From Nereocystis luetkeana (taxonomy: Eukaryota; Sar; Phaeophyceae; Laminariales; Laminariaceae), in assembly GCA_031213475.1 (NCBI GenBank), contig JARUPZ010000002.1:5341049-5405048 (forward strand): a DNA stretch of 64,000 nt, given 5' to 3'. Position numbers and translations under genes: made by a program. Within the stretch, counting starts at the first letter, position 1. Each line of letters begins with the position of its first letter. Positions 28,511 through 40,126 of the stretch are shown here, one piece after another. The notes beneath the pieces were generated by a model. The model searched no databases. It was not told where the DNA came from and was given only the letters and a program-made list of their open reading frames with translations.

Positions 28511-30495
28511 CCCTCGGAGAACACTCCCCACCACAATTGCAACCAGCCCAACAGCCTCACTCCGGCGGTTTCATCTATTCTCTTTTTATTTCAGGGGGCA
28601 AGGCCTAGTCGCGCCAAAAATCCCCCTCCCGGCCCAATAGCCCCACCACAAAACATAACGGCCTACGTAGACCAACAAAAATTTCAGGGCCTCACGGTAG
28701 TTAGACCAGAGGACGAGGGACGCTCGTCCAGAGGACGAGGGACGCTCGTCCAACCCACTAAAGAAATAAATACCCGATACAGTATTGAGCATAACACACA
28801 GCGCCCGTCCAACCCACTAATAAATAAATACCAGGGTACTCGATACAGTATTAAGTGTAACACACAGCGCCCAAGCCGTTTCTAGAGTACCACAAACCCA
28901 CCCAACTCGCTATTACAGCACAAGCGAAATGCGCTACCGTTTACCACCAGCTAATCCACCAGACAGACATACAAGACACACAACGCAACTCCGCGCAGGT
29001 AAGACCAACCGAGGCCGACGGCAACTAGCCGAATCCGGCAGGGGCACTGCCGAACAGGCCCTGGGTTGTACATGTACATACCCGACTATCACTTGACATA
29101 CTAAAACTATTAGCTCTGACTAAAAAGTGCGACTACAAAACAAAAAAAGCCCTTCTCGAAGTCCCACCTCGAAGCAAGCAAATTCCTGCGGGTTTTCACA
29201 AAGTGAGACGTGCGCGCGCCCCTAACATCTCCACCGCACCTGCTCCTCTCGGGGGTCAGGTCGGGTCAACGTGCCCAACTGGGCTAAATTGACACACGAC
29301 ACGAACGTGGAAGTGTGGTGAGCTTAAGCTTTATTTTTACCAATCCGCCGGAGGATAAAAAAAAAAAAAAAAAAAAAAAAACATCGCCAGAACCCGCGCA
29401 CGGCACATTCGCACAGGTTTTCGTCGCGGCCGCCGAGGACAGCAAGAGCCGAACACAAAATATCACGGCGGCAGGGCTAACCTTTCACACGACACGACAT
29501 CTGAATTACGACAACTATCTATTAATAGCGGGGTGAAATCATGTAACTATTAATGTATGATACGCCAAAAGCTTCAAAACGGTTACTTATCGAGGACCCG
29601 ACAGAGCAGCTCAACCGGCTCCAAAGTCTTTTGTCCTACACTGGTCTAAGCTATGATATCACATCAGCAATTCTCTTCGACGCAACAGCAGGCAGCAAGC
29701 GAGCGAGCCACGATCTAAGACTACACGAAACCCCAACCCCGCTCGCCGATCTTGCGAATGGCACTCCCTCTACACAGCGAATGTCACGCACTCGAGCACA
29801 GGGTCGTTCCGCGGACGCAAGGGAGCAACATGCACAAAAAACACAACCAACCCGACGGAAAGCGCAGTAGCATCCACGGGTCGCATGACCAAAAACCGAA
29901 AAAAAAAAAAAAAAAAAAAAAAACACTACCACTCACTTATCCCCAGAAGAACGGACCGTATGCACATCAATACTCATTGGAAACGGTCCTGATATCTACA
30001 GGGGCAGAGTGGTAGAAAACACGCCGCTCCGAATGGGGACGACGGGGCCAGCCCGTCTCGGTTGCAGAAAATGGATGCAGCCCGCCACCAAGAAGTGCCG
30101 CCCCCTTGCACCGAGTAAGAACCGTGCGGCTCCCACCAACCGAAATTTGGAAGCCCAGATAGCTGGAGCCACGCGCGAGGCAATGCGACCTTAGTCCTTT
30201 GGCATCTATCTGCCCGTAAGGGCCTCCGCTTTCTTTTATTTACGAGCGTGACATGCCACCCCCTCCCGCGCCGCCTCGCTCCCCCCAGTCCGGCCAGGGA
30301 GAGTCCGGCACAAGAGAGCCTACCCCCCACCCCCCGGCTATCGGGGAGGGGCCGACCAGCAGCCGCACACCCACAGCAATCTACCGTCATGCACCGCGTC
30401 TACTCGAACTGCAACACAGAACGCCGTCAATACACGCACACGAAAGAAAACGCCCCGCCCAAGAGCTATTACCGGCGTGGCGTGGCGTGGAGTGG
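28511..30495. other. Intergenic block between GPAT 5' side and kinase 3' end
   Basis: No conserved domain. It has two near-identical GACGCTCGTCCA units at 28725-28752 and a repeated CACAGCGCCC at 28798 and 28862. Long A runs at 29357-29380 and 29903-29922 could be tails of old plus-strand retroposed copies. One open frame (29553-29870) ends just before the second A run but resembles nothing I know. Confidence 0.4.
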
Positions 30496-30831
30496 TTACC
30501 ATGGCCGTCCGGTCCCCGCGGCGAGGATGTGGCTAAGCATTTGCCGCGCCTGGGGCATGGCAGGGCGGCAGTCCGGATGGGGGTGCCAGCACGCCTGCAA
30601 GAGCTGAATGAGGCCCGCCGGCCACCTGGGGTCCAGGGGCGGTCTCAGGCCGCCGAGGACCACCTGTTGGTAGTGGTCCACCTCGCTCATGCCGGAGAAA
30701 GGCTTCCGCAGCGTGCAGATTTGCCAGAGCACGAGGCCGAACGAGTACACGTCCACCTTCTCGTTATACGAAAGGCTGTTGCTGCAGACCTCCGGCGCCA
30801 TGAACCGCTTGCTCCCAGCCATGCCCGACAT
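30496..30831 (-). CDS. Kinase last exon: APE to C-lobe, stop
   Basis: Acceptor GGTGCTACAG. MSGMAGSKRFMAPEVCSNSL, then DVYSFGLVLWQI, LQACWHPHPDCRPAMPQARQ, ending GTGRPW and TAA. The C-lobe is complete, so the protein ends shortly after the kinase domain. Confidence 0.95.
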   Translation of the reverse strand: MSGMAGSKRFMAPEVCSNSLSYNEKVDVYSFGLVLWQICTLRKPFSGMSEVDHYQQVVLGGLRPPLDPRWPAGLIQLLQACWHPHPDCRPAMPQARQMLSHILAAGTGRPW

Positions 30832-32563
30832 CTGTAGCACCAAGTTTTGGTGGTGCGGATGGAGGAGGGACGGGGCAGGACGCACAAAAAAACGATGACG
30901 GCCACAAAAAAAAAGAACAAACAACCAAAGAAGGGGGGGGGGGAAGGCAGACGGTGTTGAACAGGAAGGTAGAGATGCCGTGTACCTACACACGTTTACT
31001 CCGGAGTATACAACATTTAGCAAGAGAGGTATTTCATGTTTCATCGTAGCGAGACAGGTTGGGAGGAGGAAAAAACACCGACTGCAACCAGGCGTTTCTC
31101 AAGCGAGCACGCTTTTCGCGACAACAAAAAATTGACAGGAAGGGTGCACAGAGCAGCCCAAAAGCCAGCCAGCAGCAACACCAGCAGCAACATCAACGAG
31201 AGACCGTATGTATCGTACATATACCAGTATACTACTTGTAGTACATAGACAAATGCAACCAATGAAGCTACGTCTCTTCAAACGGGCGGGGAAGAGCCCC
31301 CAGGGGGATGATTCGACTGAAGATAATACCCACCACGACAGAACGACAGTAAGAAAAGGTACCTGATATGAAATACTCCTTCATAATTTACTGCCTGGTA
31401 CATAATAAGAATATAACAACAGACGAGGCCTGCCGGCCGTTGTAGGAACAGCATACCAGATATACCCTTGAATACTTATTAATAATGTACACGTGTAATC
31501 AGCATAAAAAACTCAGCTGCGAGGTAGAGCCTATACCGTTCGTAAATAGATAGCTGTGAGAATAGCACAAAAAAACATACTGCTGTACGTAGATACACTC
31601 CGACCCCTTCACTCCGTGCGCATCGCCGAGAGGACTAGAGAGTCGACCGGAATAGACCAGAGAAAGAGTGTAGGTCGCCAAGGACGTCGGGCCTGGCGGT
31701 GCTGGCGTCGCTCGAGCGAAAGGCAAAGGGGGAACCACGGTACGACGAACAGCCAACGCCACCGCGCCCACGGTACGACGAACAGCCAACGCCACCGCTA
31801 CGGGCGCTCGCTCGCAGCGGTGTCGGTTGTCCGGAACCACTCGCACCCGACTTGCGACGCTCTTTGTTACGTACTGCTTGAACTGGTCCATTAAGGCCGC
31901 CATTTTGTGCCACCATATCTGAGACCTAAGGGCCAATTGCATGTTAATATATACCTGGTACCTGGTACAATATGTGGGTGCATCGAATGCTAATAGCCGA
32001 GGGCGGACGGAAAAACGTTTTCCCGTTCGATGGAACAAAGTCCCGACGAGTCAAATCGATGGCCCCTATTATTCCCCAGCAAGCGTAGGTACCACTCCCG
32101 CGCATGGGCAAAGACGTCCCGGGCGGAGCCGCCACAAGCTGCATGCCAGTAGAGACTACATTTCTACACTCGGGCCGCACAACAATCGTTTTGCTCTTGC
32201 CATCTCGCTCCGCCATATTTCAATATGTGTCTTTATCAGCGGAATATATCGCTCCATTATCTGGCTCCGACACCTCCCTCCGCTGTCATCAGTCGGGGCC
32301 TGCATAACCGAGATATTAGTAGATACCAGGTACCAGGTATACAATATTGCATAATTTTCTAGGAAATAATCACCTCGTAAGCCTCTGTGCTTGATTCGAC
32401 GGCATCCTTGACCACAGACAGCCCCAGATCGAACACCTTCACGTGACCCTGCCCGCAGAGACCAATGTTCGACGGTTTCAGGTCGCTGAGGGACGAAAAA
32501 GAAACAAGGGGCGCAGACCGACGGCGTACGGAACTGCTGAGTTAACGAAGTTCTTTGGAGATA

Positions 32564-32594
<31 letters not shown>

Positions 32595-34582
32595 TCTTAA
32601 TCGTCGAGCTTTCGCGTATCAAGCGCTGGTCCAGCGAAAACATGAGGAGCGCCGCGACGCAAGAAAGAAACAGCGCTGGGCATATCCATATATCCATATC
32701 ATACGTGGCAGACGCACATCGGCATGGCGTAAACCAGAAAAAAAAAAGCCAGAAATATTTACTCGAAGTATTTACCCAACAGCAGTGGGCGCTACGTATG
32801 TCTTAGAAGGACCACAAGTTTGCCCCAAGAGGCGGGCACAACAAATACCCTATCAACAACAAGGGTTTTTGCACGGCATAACTTTTCCTTGGCAAGTGTT
32901 CGTCAACGACCGTTAACCCGTTTAGAACCGCAGTCCCGTTTTGGGTACAAACTACTCGAAATTAGGATGGTTTTTCCCCAAAACGGGACTGCGGTTCTAA
33001 AAGGGTTAACATACAAAACCTCGTGCCAACGGGGCCTGTGCGAGTATTAGTTTATACAAGCAAATCACCCAGTGAATATAGCCCGTTCGAAAAAAACGGC
33101 TGGGCATTGGCAGCAGGGTACAACAATACGACGTACCTAAAGCAGGTCTGCCGTGAGCGCGTGTGGTCGACCTGGGCACCAACGCTATATCCGCTAACCG
33201 CAACTTCTGTGAAATATATTTAATAATCAATGATGCTGCTGCTGTGCCAACGAGCACGGACAAATGGAAAAGAAGCAGGCACGTGTGACCCAAGGAAGGG
33301 CTTCCAGCTCGGAGCGCGCAACTCGCATCATGAAAAACATGGTACCTGGTACGTATTCACTCTCTCGCCACGAAATGAACGTATGAAATGAAGCTCCAAC
33401 AACCACACTTCGTACGGAAGTTCCCTTGTATACGCGGTGCATCAACCAACGTGACGTCCTACATTATAACCCTCTTATAAACTGCTATTGATAACTACCT
33501 GGTATTTGTTTTGGGGGGGGGGCACATACTATACTTGGGATAAGTGCACGATATATTGTTTTGATTAATAGTGGTGTAATAAGGGTAAAGGAAGGGAAGA
33601 ATTAAAAAAAAAACACGAACGAACGAACGAACCACCAAACTCAACCTGAACCAACGAACTTAAACTAATAGTAATACAAAGTATTGATATTACGGGGGAC
33701 CATAGTTAATAGGACCAAATATTGTTACCGGTATTAATAGTAAAAATGGTCAAATATACAGGTTTTTATGTACACCATAGGTCCTATTAACTATGGCCTC
33801 CCGAAATAGTATACGTAGCTACGTAGCCAGCGAGCAAGCAAACAACCGAAAACCACGCTACCTACGCCCAAGCACAGATAAAACAAACAAGTCTCACCGG
33901 TGCAAGATAACTCGGCCAGGGATGGCTTGGTGGTGAAGAAAGGCGATGGCATCCGCCAGCTCGATCGCCACGGGAAGCCGGCCCACCGGGTCACTCCATG
34001 CGTCGCTGAGCGGCATGCTCTGCTGGAACGCCTTCTCCAAAGTACCACCGTCGAGTCGCTCCAGCACGAGGAATGGCGTCCGCTTCCCTCCCTGTGTCTG
34101 GAAGCCGCAGCCGTAAGCGAGGGCCATGTTGGGGTGCCCTCCTCGTTCGGCTATCTTCTTGTAGATAGAGATCTCCATCATCAGGTCCTCGATAGCCTCA
34201 TCCGAGCCACCCGGCCCGGTGCACTTCAACACCGCTCGCCGCCCGCGGTATAGGCAAGAGCAGATTACGCAGAAACCTCCCCGGGCGAGGGGGGCCACCT
34301 CGGTAAGCTCCGCGAGAGACATGTTGTCGTGGAACATGTTTTCAGCCGCTGGAACGAAATAGAAACGAGAGCGCGTCCGTTGTATTTACTGCTTGCCGCT
34401 GCGTTTCGCTCTTCTTGGCGTTGTTGGGTCTGTTTACTTGCTTCGCTTCGCTTTGCTCGAGTAGTCTTCGACTTTCTTCCACTCGGCTTGTGCTTGCTTG
34501 CCCTTTTTCTTCAGCGCCTGAACAGCAGTGGCCTCAAAAACCACCCCGAGACGAAAAAAAAAAGGAAACAGCAGATGCCACC
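30496..34582 (-). CDS. TKL-type protein kinase, spliced gene (core exons)
   Basis: Exons on the minus strand: about 34582-34700 (5' edge uncertain, open to 34815), 33898-34348, 32374-32485 and 30496-30831 with stop TAA. The three downstream exons agree in phase (CAC CG|C GAC across the HRD motif; phase 0 after EAYE). Kinase marks in order: a glycine-poor loop LARGGFCVIC, AVLK (ATP-binding Lys), the alpha-C Glu in MMEISIYKK, hinge FLVLERLDGG, HRDLKPSN, DLG in place of DFG, GSKRFMAPE, DVYSFGLVLW and a final RPAMPQARQML. The MSGMAGSKRFMAPEV activation segment is typical of tyrosine-kinase-like serine/threonine kinases. Likely a cytoplasmic signalling kinase; the substrate is unknown. Start coordinate is the stop; the 5' end is open. 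Confidence 0.93.
31739..31796. repeat. Tandem duplication, 28-bp unit
   Basis: Two copies of CACGGTACGACGAACAGCC plus AACGCCACCGC, in the kinase intron between the catalytic-loop exon and the last exon. Confidence 0.85.
32374..32485 (-). CDS. Kinase exon: catalytic loop and DLG
   Basis: Acceptor TCCCTCAG, donor TACGAG|GTGATT. It encodes DLKPSNIGLCGQGHVKVFDL, GLSVVKDAVESSTEAYE. Catalytic Asp and Asn are present; the metal-binding motif is DLG rather than DFG, a substitution also found in active kinases. Confidence 0.95.
32913..33008. mobile_element. M2 MITE copy (best preserved ends)
   Basis: TTAACCCGTTTAGAACCGCA ... TGCGGTTCTAAAAGGGTTAA, 96 bp including the TTAA at both ends. The interior arms are CAGTCCCGTTTTGGG and CCCCAAAACGGGACTG. 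It is in the kinase intron. Confidence 0.93.
33690..33806. mobile_element. M1 MITE copy 6, with compound micro-insertion
   Basis: Ends TTACGGGGGACCATAG and CTATGGCCTCCCGAAA, flanked by TA. At 33726-33739 it reads TA-CCGG-TA-TTAA-TA where other copies have a single TA. It is in the kinase intron, 92 bp from the exon. Confidence 0.94.
33898..34348 (-). CDS. Kinase exon: N-lobe to the catalytic HR
   Basis: Acceptor CGTTCCAG, donor CACCG|GTGAGAC. AENMFHDNMSLAELTEVAPL is followed by the N-lobe with AVLK and the hinge, then LADAIAFLHHQAIPGRVILH and R. The intron splits the Arg codon of HRD. Confidence 0.93.
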
Positions 34583-34700
34583 CAAGAGGTGTATATATTT
34601 TTTGTCTCTGCGTACGAGCTCTTTGAAATTCTTGTTGTCGTCGACCGTCGGTTGCACCAGGTTCTGTGCGACCTTCAACGCAGCTCGTAGGTTATAGAGA
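34582..34700 (-). CDS. Kinase 5' exon (N-terminal helical segment, boundary uncertain)
   Basis: Reads VVDLPSCLSSFSGRLYNLRA, then ALKVAQNLVQPTVDDNKNFK and ELVRRDKKYIHLL. It ends at TTGG|GTGGCA in phase 1, the phase the next exon needs. An acceptor CACAACAG precedes GTTGTCGAT near 34737; the frame stays open to 34815 (LKNLTLHECPACPSL). The amphipathic helical look resembles N-terminal helical bundles ahead of some TKL kinases, but I do not recognise the domain. Confidence 0.6.
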
Positions 34701-34815
34701 CGACCGGAGAACGACGAAAGGCAGGAAGGCAGATCGACAACCTGTTGTGCTGTGCTGCTGTGGCGAGATGCGCTGGGTGAACGCAGCGAAGGGCACGCTG
34801 GGCACTCGTGTAGCG

Positions 34816-36780
34816 TGAGGTTCTTGAGTCAGGTGGGCCTCGAAAGGGTGACCTCTGCCGCCCGCCTCCGTCGCTCGCTTGTCGTATCAGGTTCCGCTGC
34901 CACAGAAGAGGGTTGCGAAACTGCAGACAGTAAGTCTACTGCTGCTGCTGCTGCTCCTGCGGTATTGTCGTACCAGGTGGCAGTCGCACACTTCACGTAC
35001 CCCACCTCACTCACGTATTGTATGACCACACTGGCAGTAGTAGAGGTAGTACAAATAGTAGTGTACTATTAGTAGCACTCGTATTATAGTAATACGTACC
35101 TGGTACTGTAGTACTGCAGTAGTGCTGTCGTTGCAGCAGATAAATGGGGGAAGGTGGTGATAGCGTTCGACTGTGGTTGATGGTGCCCGGAGGAAGACTG
35201 AAGACTGAAGACCGAAGCTACACCGAGGCTCGCTCAACCACGAGTACTGCTCTAATTCAGATCAACCGCGGGTCGTTGGCGTCCAGCTGTTGTGAGAAAG
35301 AGGTGATAATGCTAGTGGATTGAGGGGGGGGCACGCCAACCAAGTAACGGTCAGAGAGCTATCTTTCATTTGTAGCTCGGGAGGAGACGAAGTACGTATC
35401 TTTCCTGGGAGGTTTCTTCTACGGTGGTTGGCAGTGGCCTCTCCAGGTAAAATCGGAAGTGAAACGTGAGGATCCCACCCAAGTCTTCTTTGAAAAATCA
35501 ATCACGACCAAACGTCGCTTGTCGGAAATTTCTTCTGGGACGTACGGCAAAATCGGGCGGTTCGTCCGGATACCGCGATTACCCCCGTATCCCGCCTCCT
35601 GCGCCCCATTAATCTCTGATATCCGTCGGTGTGTACGTCGGTATAAGTTCACTCGTAAAAACATACATTATGTCGTGTAGTATTTTAGATGATAGTTTTA
35701 GCTACAATAACCTGGTATGTACGTACATACATGCGACAATACTGCGGTATATACAATTTTAAAAAAACCGACAGCTGTGAGACCGAGGAATTTGTCGAAA
35801 CTTATCTCACATTTGCCTAAGCTCTGCGTGGGATACTGTACAATATATACTCGAACGGTAAAAAGCAAAACGAAACGTTATCATCTCACGCATAAACCAA
35901 GCTTGTCGAAATCAGAGGTTTCGCCGCTGCACACAGAGCTACAGCCTGGGTCAAAGCGCGGCAGGAATCATGCTACGCAGTTTATCTTTATATACACGAG
36001 TACCTCTTGTCACATACTGGTACCAGTACTTGGCACATGAACATATACCTGGTACATACACATGGACGGGTATATCACAAAAATAGTAGGGGTCGTCAAA
36101 CATCATACCTGGTAGGTGATCAATCAAGGCGGCAACAGCAGCAGCAGCAGCAGCAGCTGCAGCAGCATGTGGACAATAAGACCGCCTTGCGAGGTGCAAT
36201 CAACCATTCGTGTTAGACAGTTCCTCTTCATACTCTGCCTGGTACGCTGGTATATATTGGTATATATACATCAGCAGCAGGAAGTACAAGTCAGTCTACT
36301 TACAGACTACATACCGGGCAATATGCTGCTGCATAATATACGCCGGTATGCAGACTGCCCTGATACAAAGTCCAACAAAAAAAATACGAGGTATGTTACC
36401 TTCGAACACGTACAAAACCACTGAAAAGCTTGCGGAAAAAACATAGCATCAGCGGTGGACAATCATTTTCTATTTATTTTTACCCCAAGAGTTACCTGGT
36501 ATCGGTACAGAGCAGTAGTGGTCCCTTTCGTATAGTGCCTCTGAAATCGCTTTGCACAACTACTTTGAGCAGTGTGCTACAGATTATTATATACCTGTGG
36601 TACGTGCATACAAGGTACCTGGTACAAAATAGTGGTCCAAGCCAACTAATACCGGCACTACTCAGCACACTGACACACTGGGCACTATGTTTGTAGCAAC
36701 AGGTGTGTACCAGTTACATACCTGGTACCTGGTACTTCACTCTGACAGCACTCCAGATAGCAGGCAGGTGTGTTCCTCTT
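34816..36780. other. No gene recognised; upstream of the kinase
   Basis: Could hold the kinase promoter and 5' exons. A minus-strand open frame at 35419-35664 has a protein-like composition but no motif I know. TACCTGGTA words are dense (35097, 36046, 36106, 36493, 36616, 36719, 36726). A CAG-type run sits at 36137-36162. Confidence 0.4.
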
Positions 36781-36782
36781 TC

Positions 36783-37110
36783 GTTTTCACGACTACCGTG
36801 CGTTTCGTACGGTGCAGGCAGCACTTCAGACAGCATCCGCTGTAGTCAGCAGCCACGAGTTGGTTAGTGGTGGGAACGGGGGTACTCTTCTATCTATGTT
36901 ATAGTTGAGAGGATATACCCGCGGCCATGTTAGTTCAGTTTTGCACATTGGTTTTATCTTGTGTGCGCTTTTTCCGTCTCGTGTATTTTGAGGCAGCCGA
37001 ATTTTCGTTTTTTTTTGTTTTTCGGATCTTCCTAGGGCTCCAGCACCTTTGTGTGACCACGGACTCCTTCGTCAGAGAGTTAATGTGAGAACAACAACAA
37101 ACAACACACT
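36783..37110 (+). repeat. H dispersed repeat, uninterrupted copy
   Basis: Shares TTCACGACTACCGTGCGTTT, CGTACGGTGCAGGCAG, GTAGTCAGCAGCCACGAGTT, CGGATCTTC..AGGGCTCCAG, TGACCACGGACTCCT and GAGAGTTAATG..GAGAAC with 53930-54450. That copy is split by a SINE-A fragment. Confidence 0.85.
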
Positions 37111-37271
37111 ATGAGGCTCTGTGGTCACATACTACGAGCATGGCACAGAGACACCCAAACGCATTCCAAACTACTTTATGTCGAGTCAGGCGTGATATGT
37201 TCGCACACAAGCGAAACATCAGGACGTACAGAGGTGCATAGTGCTCTAACCGGATAACGAAGAGGACAACG

Positions 37272-37272
<1 letters not shown>

Positions 37273-37307
<35 letters not shown>
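37273..37307. repeat. (AT)n microsatellite
   Basis: About 17 AT dinucleotides. Confidence 0.95.
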
Positions 37308-37310
<3 letters not shown>

Positions 37311-37429
37311 GAAAGAAAAAAAAACAAAAAAGAACAAGGGAAAAACAAAATGGATCACGATAAAAGAAAGGCTTCGCACGTGGAGCAAGCAAAGCACGCG
37401 CATCAGAATACAGAACCATGATACGCGAC

Positions 37430-37690
37430 GTTGCACAGATGGTCCCGGCATACTCGTACTTCGTATCATACTCCGAGTATACATATCAAACGCTGAGTAT
37501 TTTGGTACTGCGAGTACTCGCACTACCAATGGACGAAGTTCTGCCAGTACTTGGCAGCATCCCAGTAAATAGCCCTGAAACACTTGAAGTGCCTTGCTGT
37601 TCCACAGTATTTTTTAAGCCCGGTATACTGCGAGTATGGCAGTACCCGCAGTACATAATGTCGAAAATCTGGCGAGTACTCGCAGCGTCC
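37430..37690. repeat. T repeat: GAGTACTCGCAGTAC-rich block
   Basis: GTACTGCGAGTACTCGCA, GAGTATTTTGGTACTGCG and GACGAAGTTCTGCCAGTAC recur in the larger block at 59.5-60.35 kb. Short inverted and direct copies of ACTCGCAGTA make it partly palindromic. Confidence 0.75.
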
Positions 37691-37764
37691 CGCAGTAAAA
37701 AGCCAAAATACAGCGTGTACACGAGGTACCTGAAGTATGTTCTCTCGGCAAAGTGTGTTATTTA

Positions 37765-37985
37765 CCCTTCACCGTTCTTTACACCCGTCGGCATCCAGCA
37801 CAACCAGTGTCCGTGCCGATCCTCGATCCTATTAATAGAGAGATACTTGTACACGCTCTGTGGTCACAAAACCATGACAGAGTTCCTACTGCTGTAGGTT
37901 GTAATGCAGTGAGCAGAGTAGACAACTTGGCGCGATGCCATGCCATCTTACTTACTGGATGTCCTTCGGTTTGCCTGCTACGAGT
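37765..37985 (-). mobile_element. M3 TIR element, minus-strand copy
   Basis: Inverse of the 39.5-kb copy: CCGTTCTTTACACCCGTCGG, ATCCAGCACAACCAGTGTCC, GTGCCGAT, TGTGGTCACAAA. TA-TTAA-TA at 37830-37837 and TA-CAGCAG-TA (as its complement) at 37888 are extra relative to other copies. Confidence 0.7.
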
Positions 37986-38130
37986 ACGATATTCCCTTTC
38001 GTTCATACAATAGTCTTACAACCCTAACATGGAGTGGTGGTCTTACTACCTGTTCGTTTTCTCTTCTTCTTACTTCATTTCGATTTGTTATTGGGTGAGA
38101 GCCCGTCTTTACGAGAAACATTTTTTCATG

Positions 38131-38900
38131 ATAATCGAATAGGAAAAAAATAATTTGATTTGGTTTGAATATAATTTCGTAAAAAAATGTGCCTTTGGGT
38201 CCTATCGAGGAATAGCGTATTTTTTAAAAAAATCGAAAAACACACAAGGGTCAACGAACACCAGAGGGCAACCGACGAGGCGAGCGACGGCCCGCGTCCT
38301 CCCCAGGGCGCCGCGGTCAGCGGCCGATTGTTTCTGCCGGCACCGCCGAAAAGGCTATCGCCCTTGGCACATCTTGGGTGGCTGGCGCAGCCCCGAAGTC
38401 CCACGCAGGCAGCAGCGACGGGGATACAGCGATCGAACTTCTGAGCGAAGTCGTGACCTGGTCGGTGCTCGTGTGGTTTGCGAGCCAAAGAGGGATGAAA
38501 AACTGGTTTGCGACGGCCTTGTAAATTTCTGAGGCGCCGCGGATGGTCTACTCTGTGCTATTAATAGGGGCCGTCGGACCTCGCGCTGCGACTACTCCCG
38601 TGGCCCTGTCTCTCGAGAATGGCGGATCTCACCTGTGAAGCAGCCGACAACACGGCTCAAGTTTGCGCGGATTGCTCCGGTTTTAGGAATATGCCACGTC
38701 GAGTTCGACAAACTCCCCAAATCGAATATTAATAGCACGAAGAGCAAAAGAAGCCCCAAAAGACTTCTTGCTGAATTCGTCTTTTTTCGTTTTTTTCGAT
38801 TCAAGTGTCAAAAAGTCTGCTTGGTGATTCACTTTTTCACCAATCAGATGATTTTTTTTTTTTTGGAGAGTAACCTAAAAAAAGTTTCTCGTTAAGATGG
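38131..38900 (+). repeat. J dispersed repeat, copy 1
   Basis: Aligns over its length with 58435-59275: GGTCCTATCGAGGAATAGCG against TGTCCTATCGGGAAACGGCG, a CTTGGGTGG centre, then GCTTGGTGATTCAC..CCAATCAGATGA. The GC-rich middle has similar translations in both copies (LSPLAHLGWLAQPRSP and LSLSGYLGWAEGALKR), suggesting a once-coding element. Confidence 0.75.
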
Positions 38901-38936
38901 GCCCTGACTTTTATTTCATCTCTTTGATATAATGTG

Positions 38937-39160
38937 GATGTCGTGCCTGTCGTATTCAGTACGATGGCATGATATTGCATTGTTTACTCTGCTTACTGCA
39001 TAACAAAGTAGTCTGTGTCGTACTTTATTGACGACAGAGCTTGTATCTCTCTACAAAGCATTGAAGAATCGGCACGGACACTGGTTGTGCTGGATGTCGA
39101 CGGGTAGAAATAGTGGTTTACTGTGAAGAACACACACACTGGATACGACAGGGACGCGAT
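38937..39160 (+). mobile_element. M3 TIR element copy
   Basis: GATGTCGTGCCTGTCGTATT at the left, CTGGATACGACAGGGACG at the right. The interior has GAATCGGCACGGACACTGGT, TGTGCTGGATGTCGACGGGT and GAAGAACACACAC. At 39001 it has a simple TA where the 39.5-kb copy has TA-CCAGG-TA. Confidence 0.8.
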
Positions 39161-39227
39161 CCAGATAGCCTGTTGTCTGCTGTTGTGTCCTTTGCTGCGG
39201 TATTCATAGCGGTGTGATTGTTGTACT

Positions 39228-39380
39228 TGGTATGGTGTGTGTTCTTCATTTTTTCTACCCGTCGATATCCAGCAAAACCAGTGGCTGTGCCGATTCTTCA
39301 ATCCGGGAGAGGTACAAGCACCGTGGTCACAAACTACGCTACAGTTATTTCTACCCGTCAACATCCAGCGGGGGGGTACG
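39228..39380 (-). mobile_element. M3 TIR element, partial minus-strand copy
   Basis: GTGTGTGTTCTTCA, CTACCCGTCGATATCCAGCA, GTGCCGATTCTTCAATCC and GTGGTCACAAA are the inverse of the neighbouring copies. Confidence 0.75.
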
Positions 39381-39510
39381 ACAGTTTGTTTCTTCTAGTT
39401 TTCTTTTTTCTTTTTTCTTTCATTTTTTTGTTTTTCTCTTTTGATTCTTCTTCTTTGTTTTTGTTTTCTCTTTGATTGTTTCCTTCCGTTTCTCCATTTC
39501 ATGGAATGTG

Positions 39511-39856
39511 TATGTCGTGCCTGTCGTATCTAGCATGATGACATGACATTTCATTGCCCACCGCTGTGCTTACTGCATACCAGGTACGTGACAACGTAGT
39601 ATCTCTGTGGCGTAGCTTTGTGACCACATAACTTGTATCTCTTCTATTAATAGGATAGAAGAATCGGCACGGACACTGGTTGTGCTGGATGTCGGCGGGT
39701 AGAAAGAACGGTTTCATGTGAAGAACACACACCCAGTGTTCGTGCTGAGTTCAATCCTCGACGGTGATACCAGGTACCAGGTACCTGGTATGCAGCAAAC
39801 AGAGTAGACACTGCAATGCCATAGTCATCTTATTGGATACGACAGGCACGACATAC
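39511..39856 (+). mobile_element. M3 TIR element, best full-length copy (346 bp)
   Basis: Perfect inverted ends: TATGTCGTGCCTGTCGTATC at the left and its inverse, ending GGCACGACATA, at the right. No transposase. Micro-insertions: TACCAGGTA at 39578, TATTAATA at 39645, and an array of three CCAGG/CCTGG units near 39769-39795. Confidence 0.85.
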
Positions 39857-40036
39857 GCGTTTTAGCATTCATTGAAGGAGAGAATCATCGAAAGAAACAA
39901 AGGGCGACAAATCGAATACCAGGTAGTAGCCAGGTAGAGAGGAAAAGTAGAAAAAAAGCGTCGTGCCCCCCGAAGGAGATGTGGCAGACACAACCCAAAA
40001 CCAACAAAAGAAACAAGACCGTATCATATAGAAGAC

Positions 40037-40126
40037 TTAACCCTTTTAGAACCGCAGTCCCGTTTTGGGGACAAACCAGTCAAATTTCAAGTAGTTTGTC
40101 CCCCAAACGGGACTGCGGTGCTAAAA
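40037..40126. mobile_element. M2 MITE copy
   Basis: TTAACCCTTTTAGAACCGCA at the left, inverted CGGGACTGCGGTGCTAAAA at the right; the right terminal GGGTTAA is lost. Confidence 0.88.

Noticed and set aside
28058-28885. 275-residue plus-strand open frame, the longest in the window
   Set aside because: It runs through a 51-bp duplication and a 22-bp minisatellite that happen to lack stops; no domain and no splice-linked partner.
29340-29380. Poly-A as proof of a processed pseudogene
   Set aside because: The sequence before it resembles no gene or repeat I recognise, so only an A run can be claimed.
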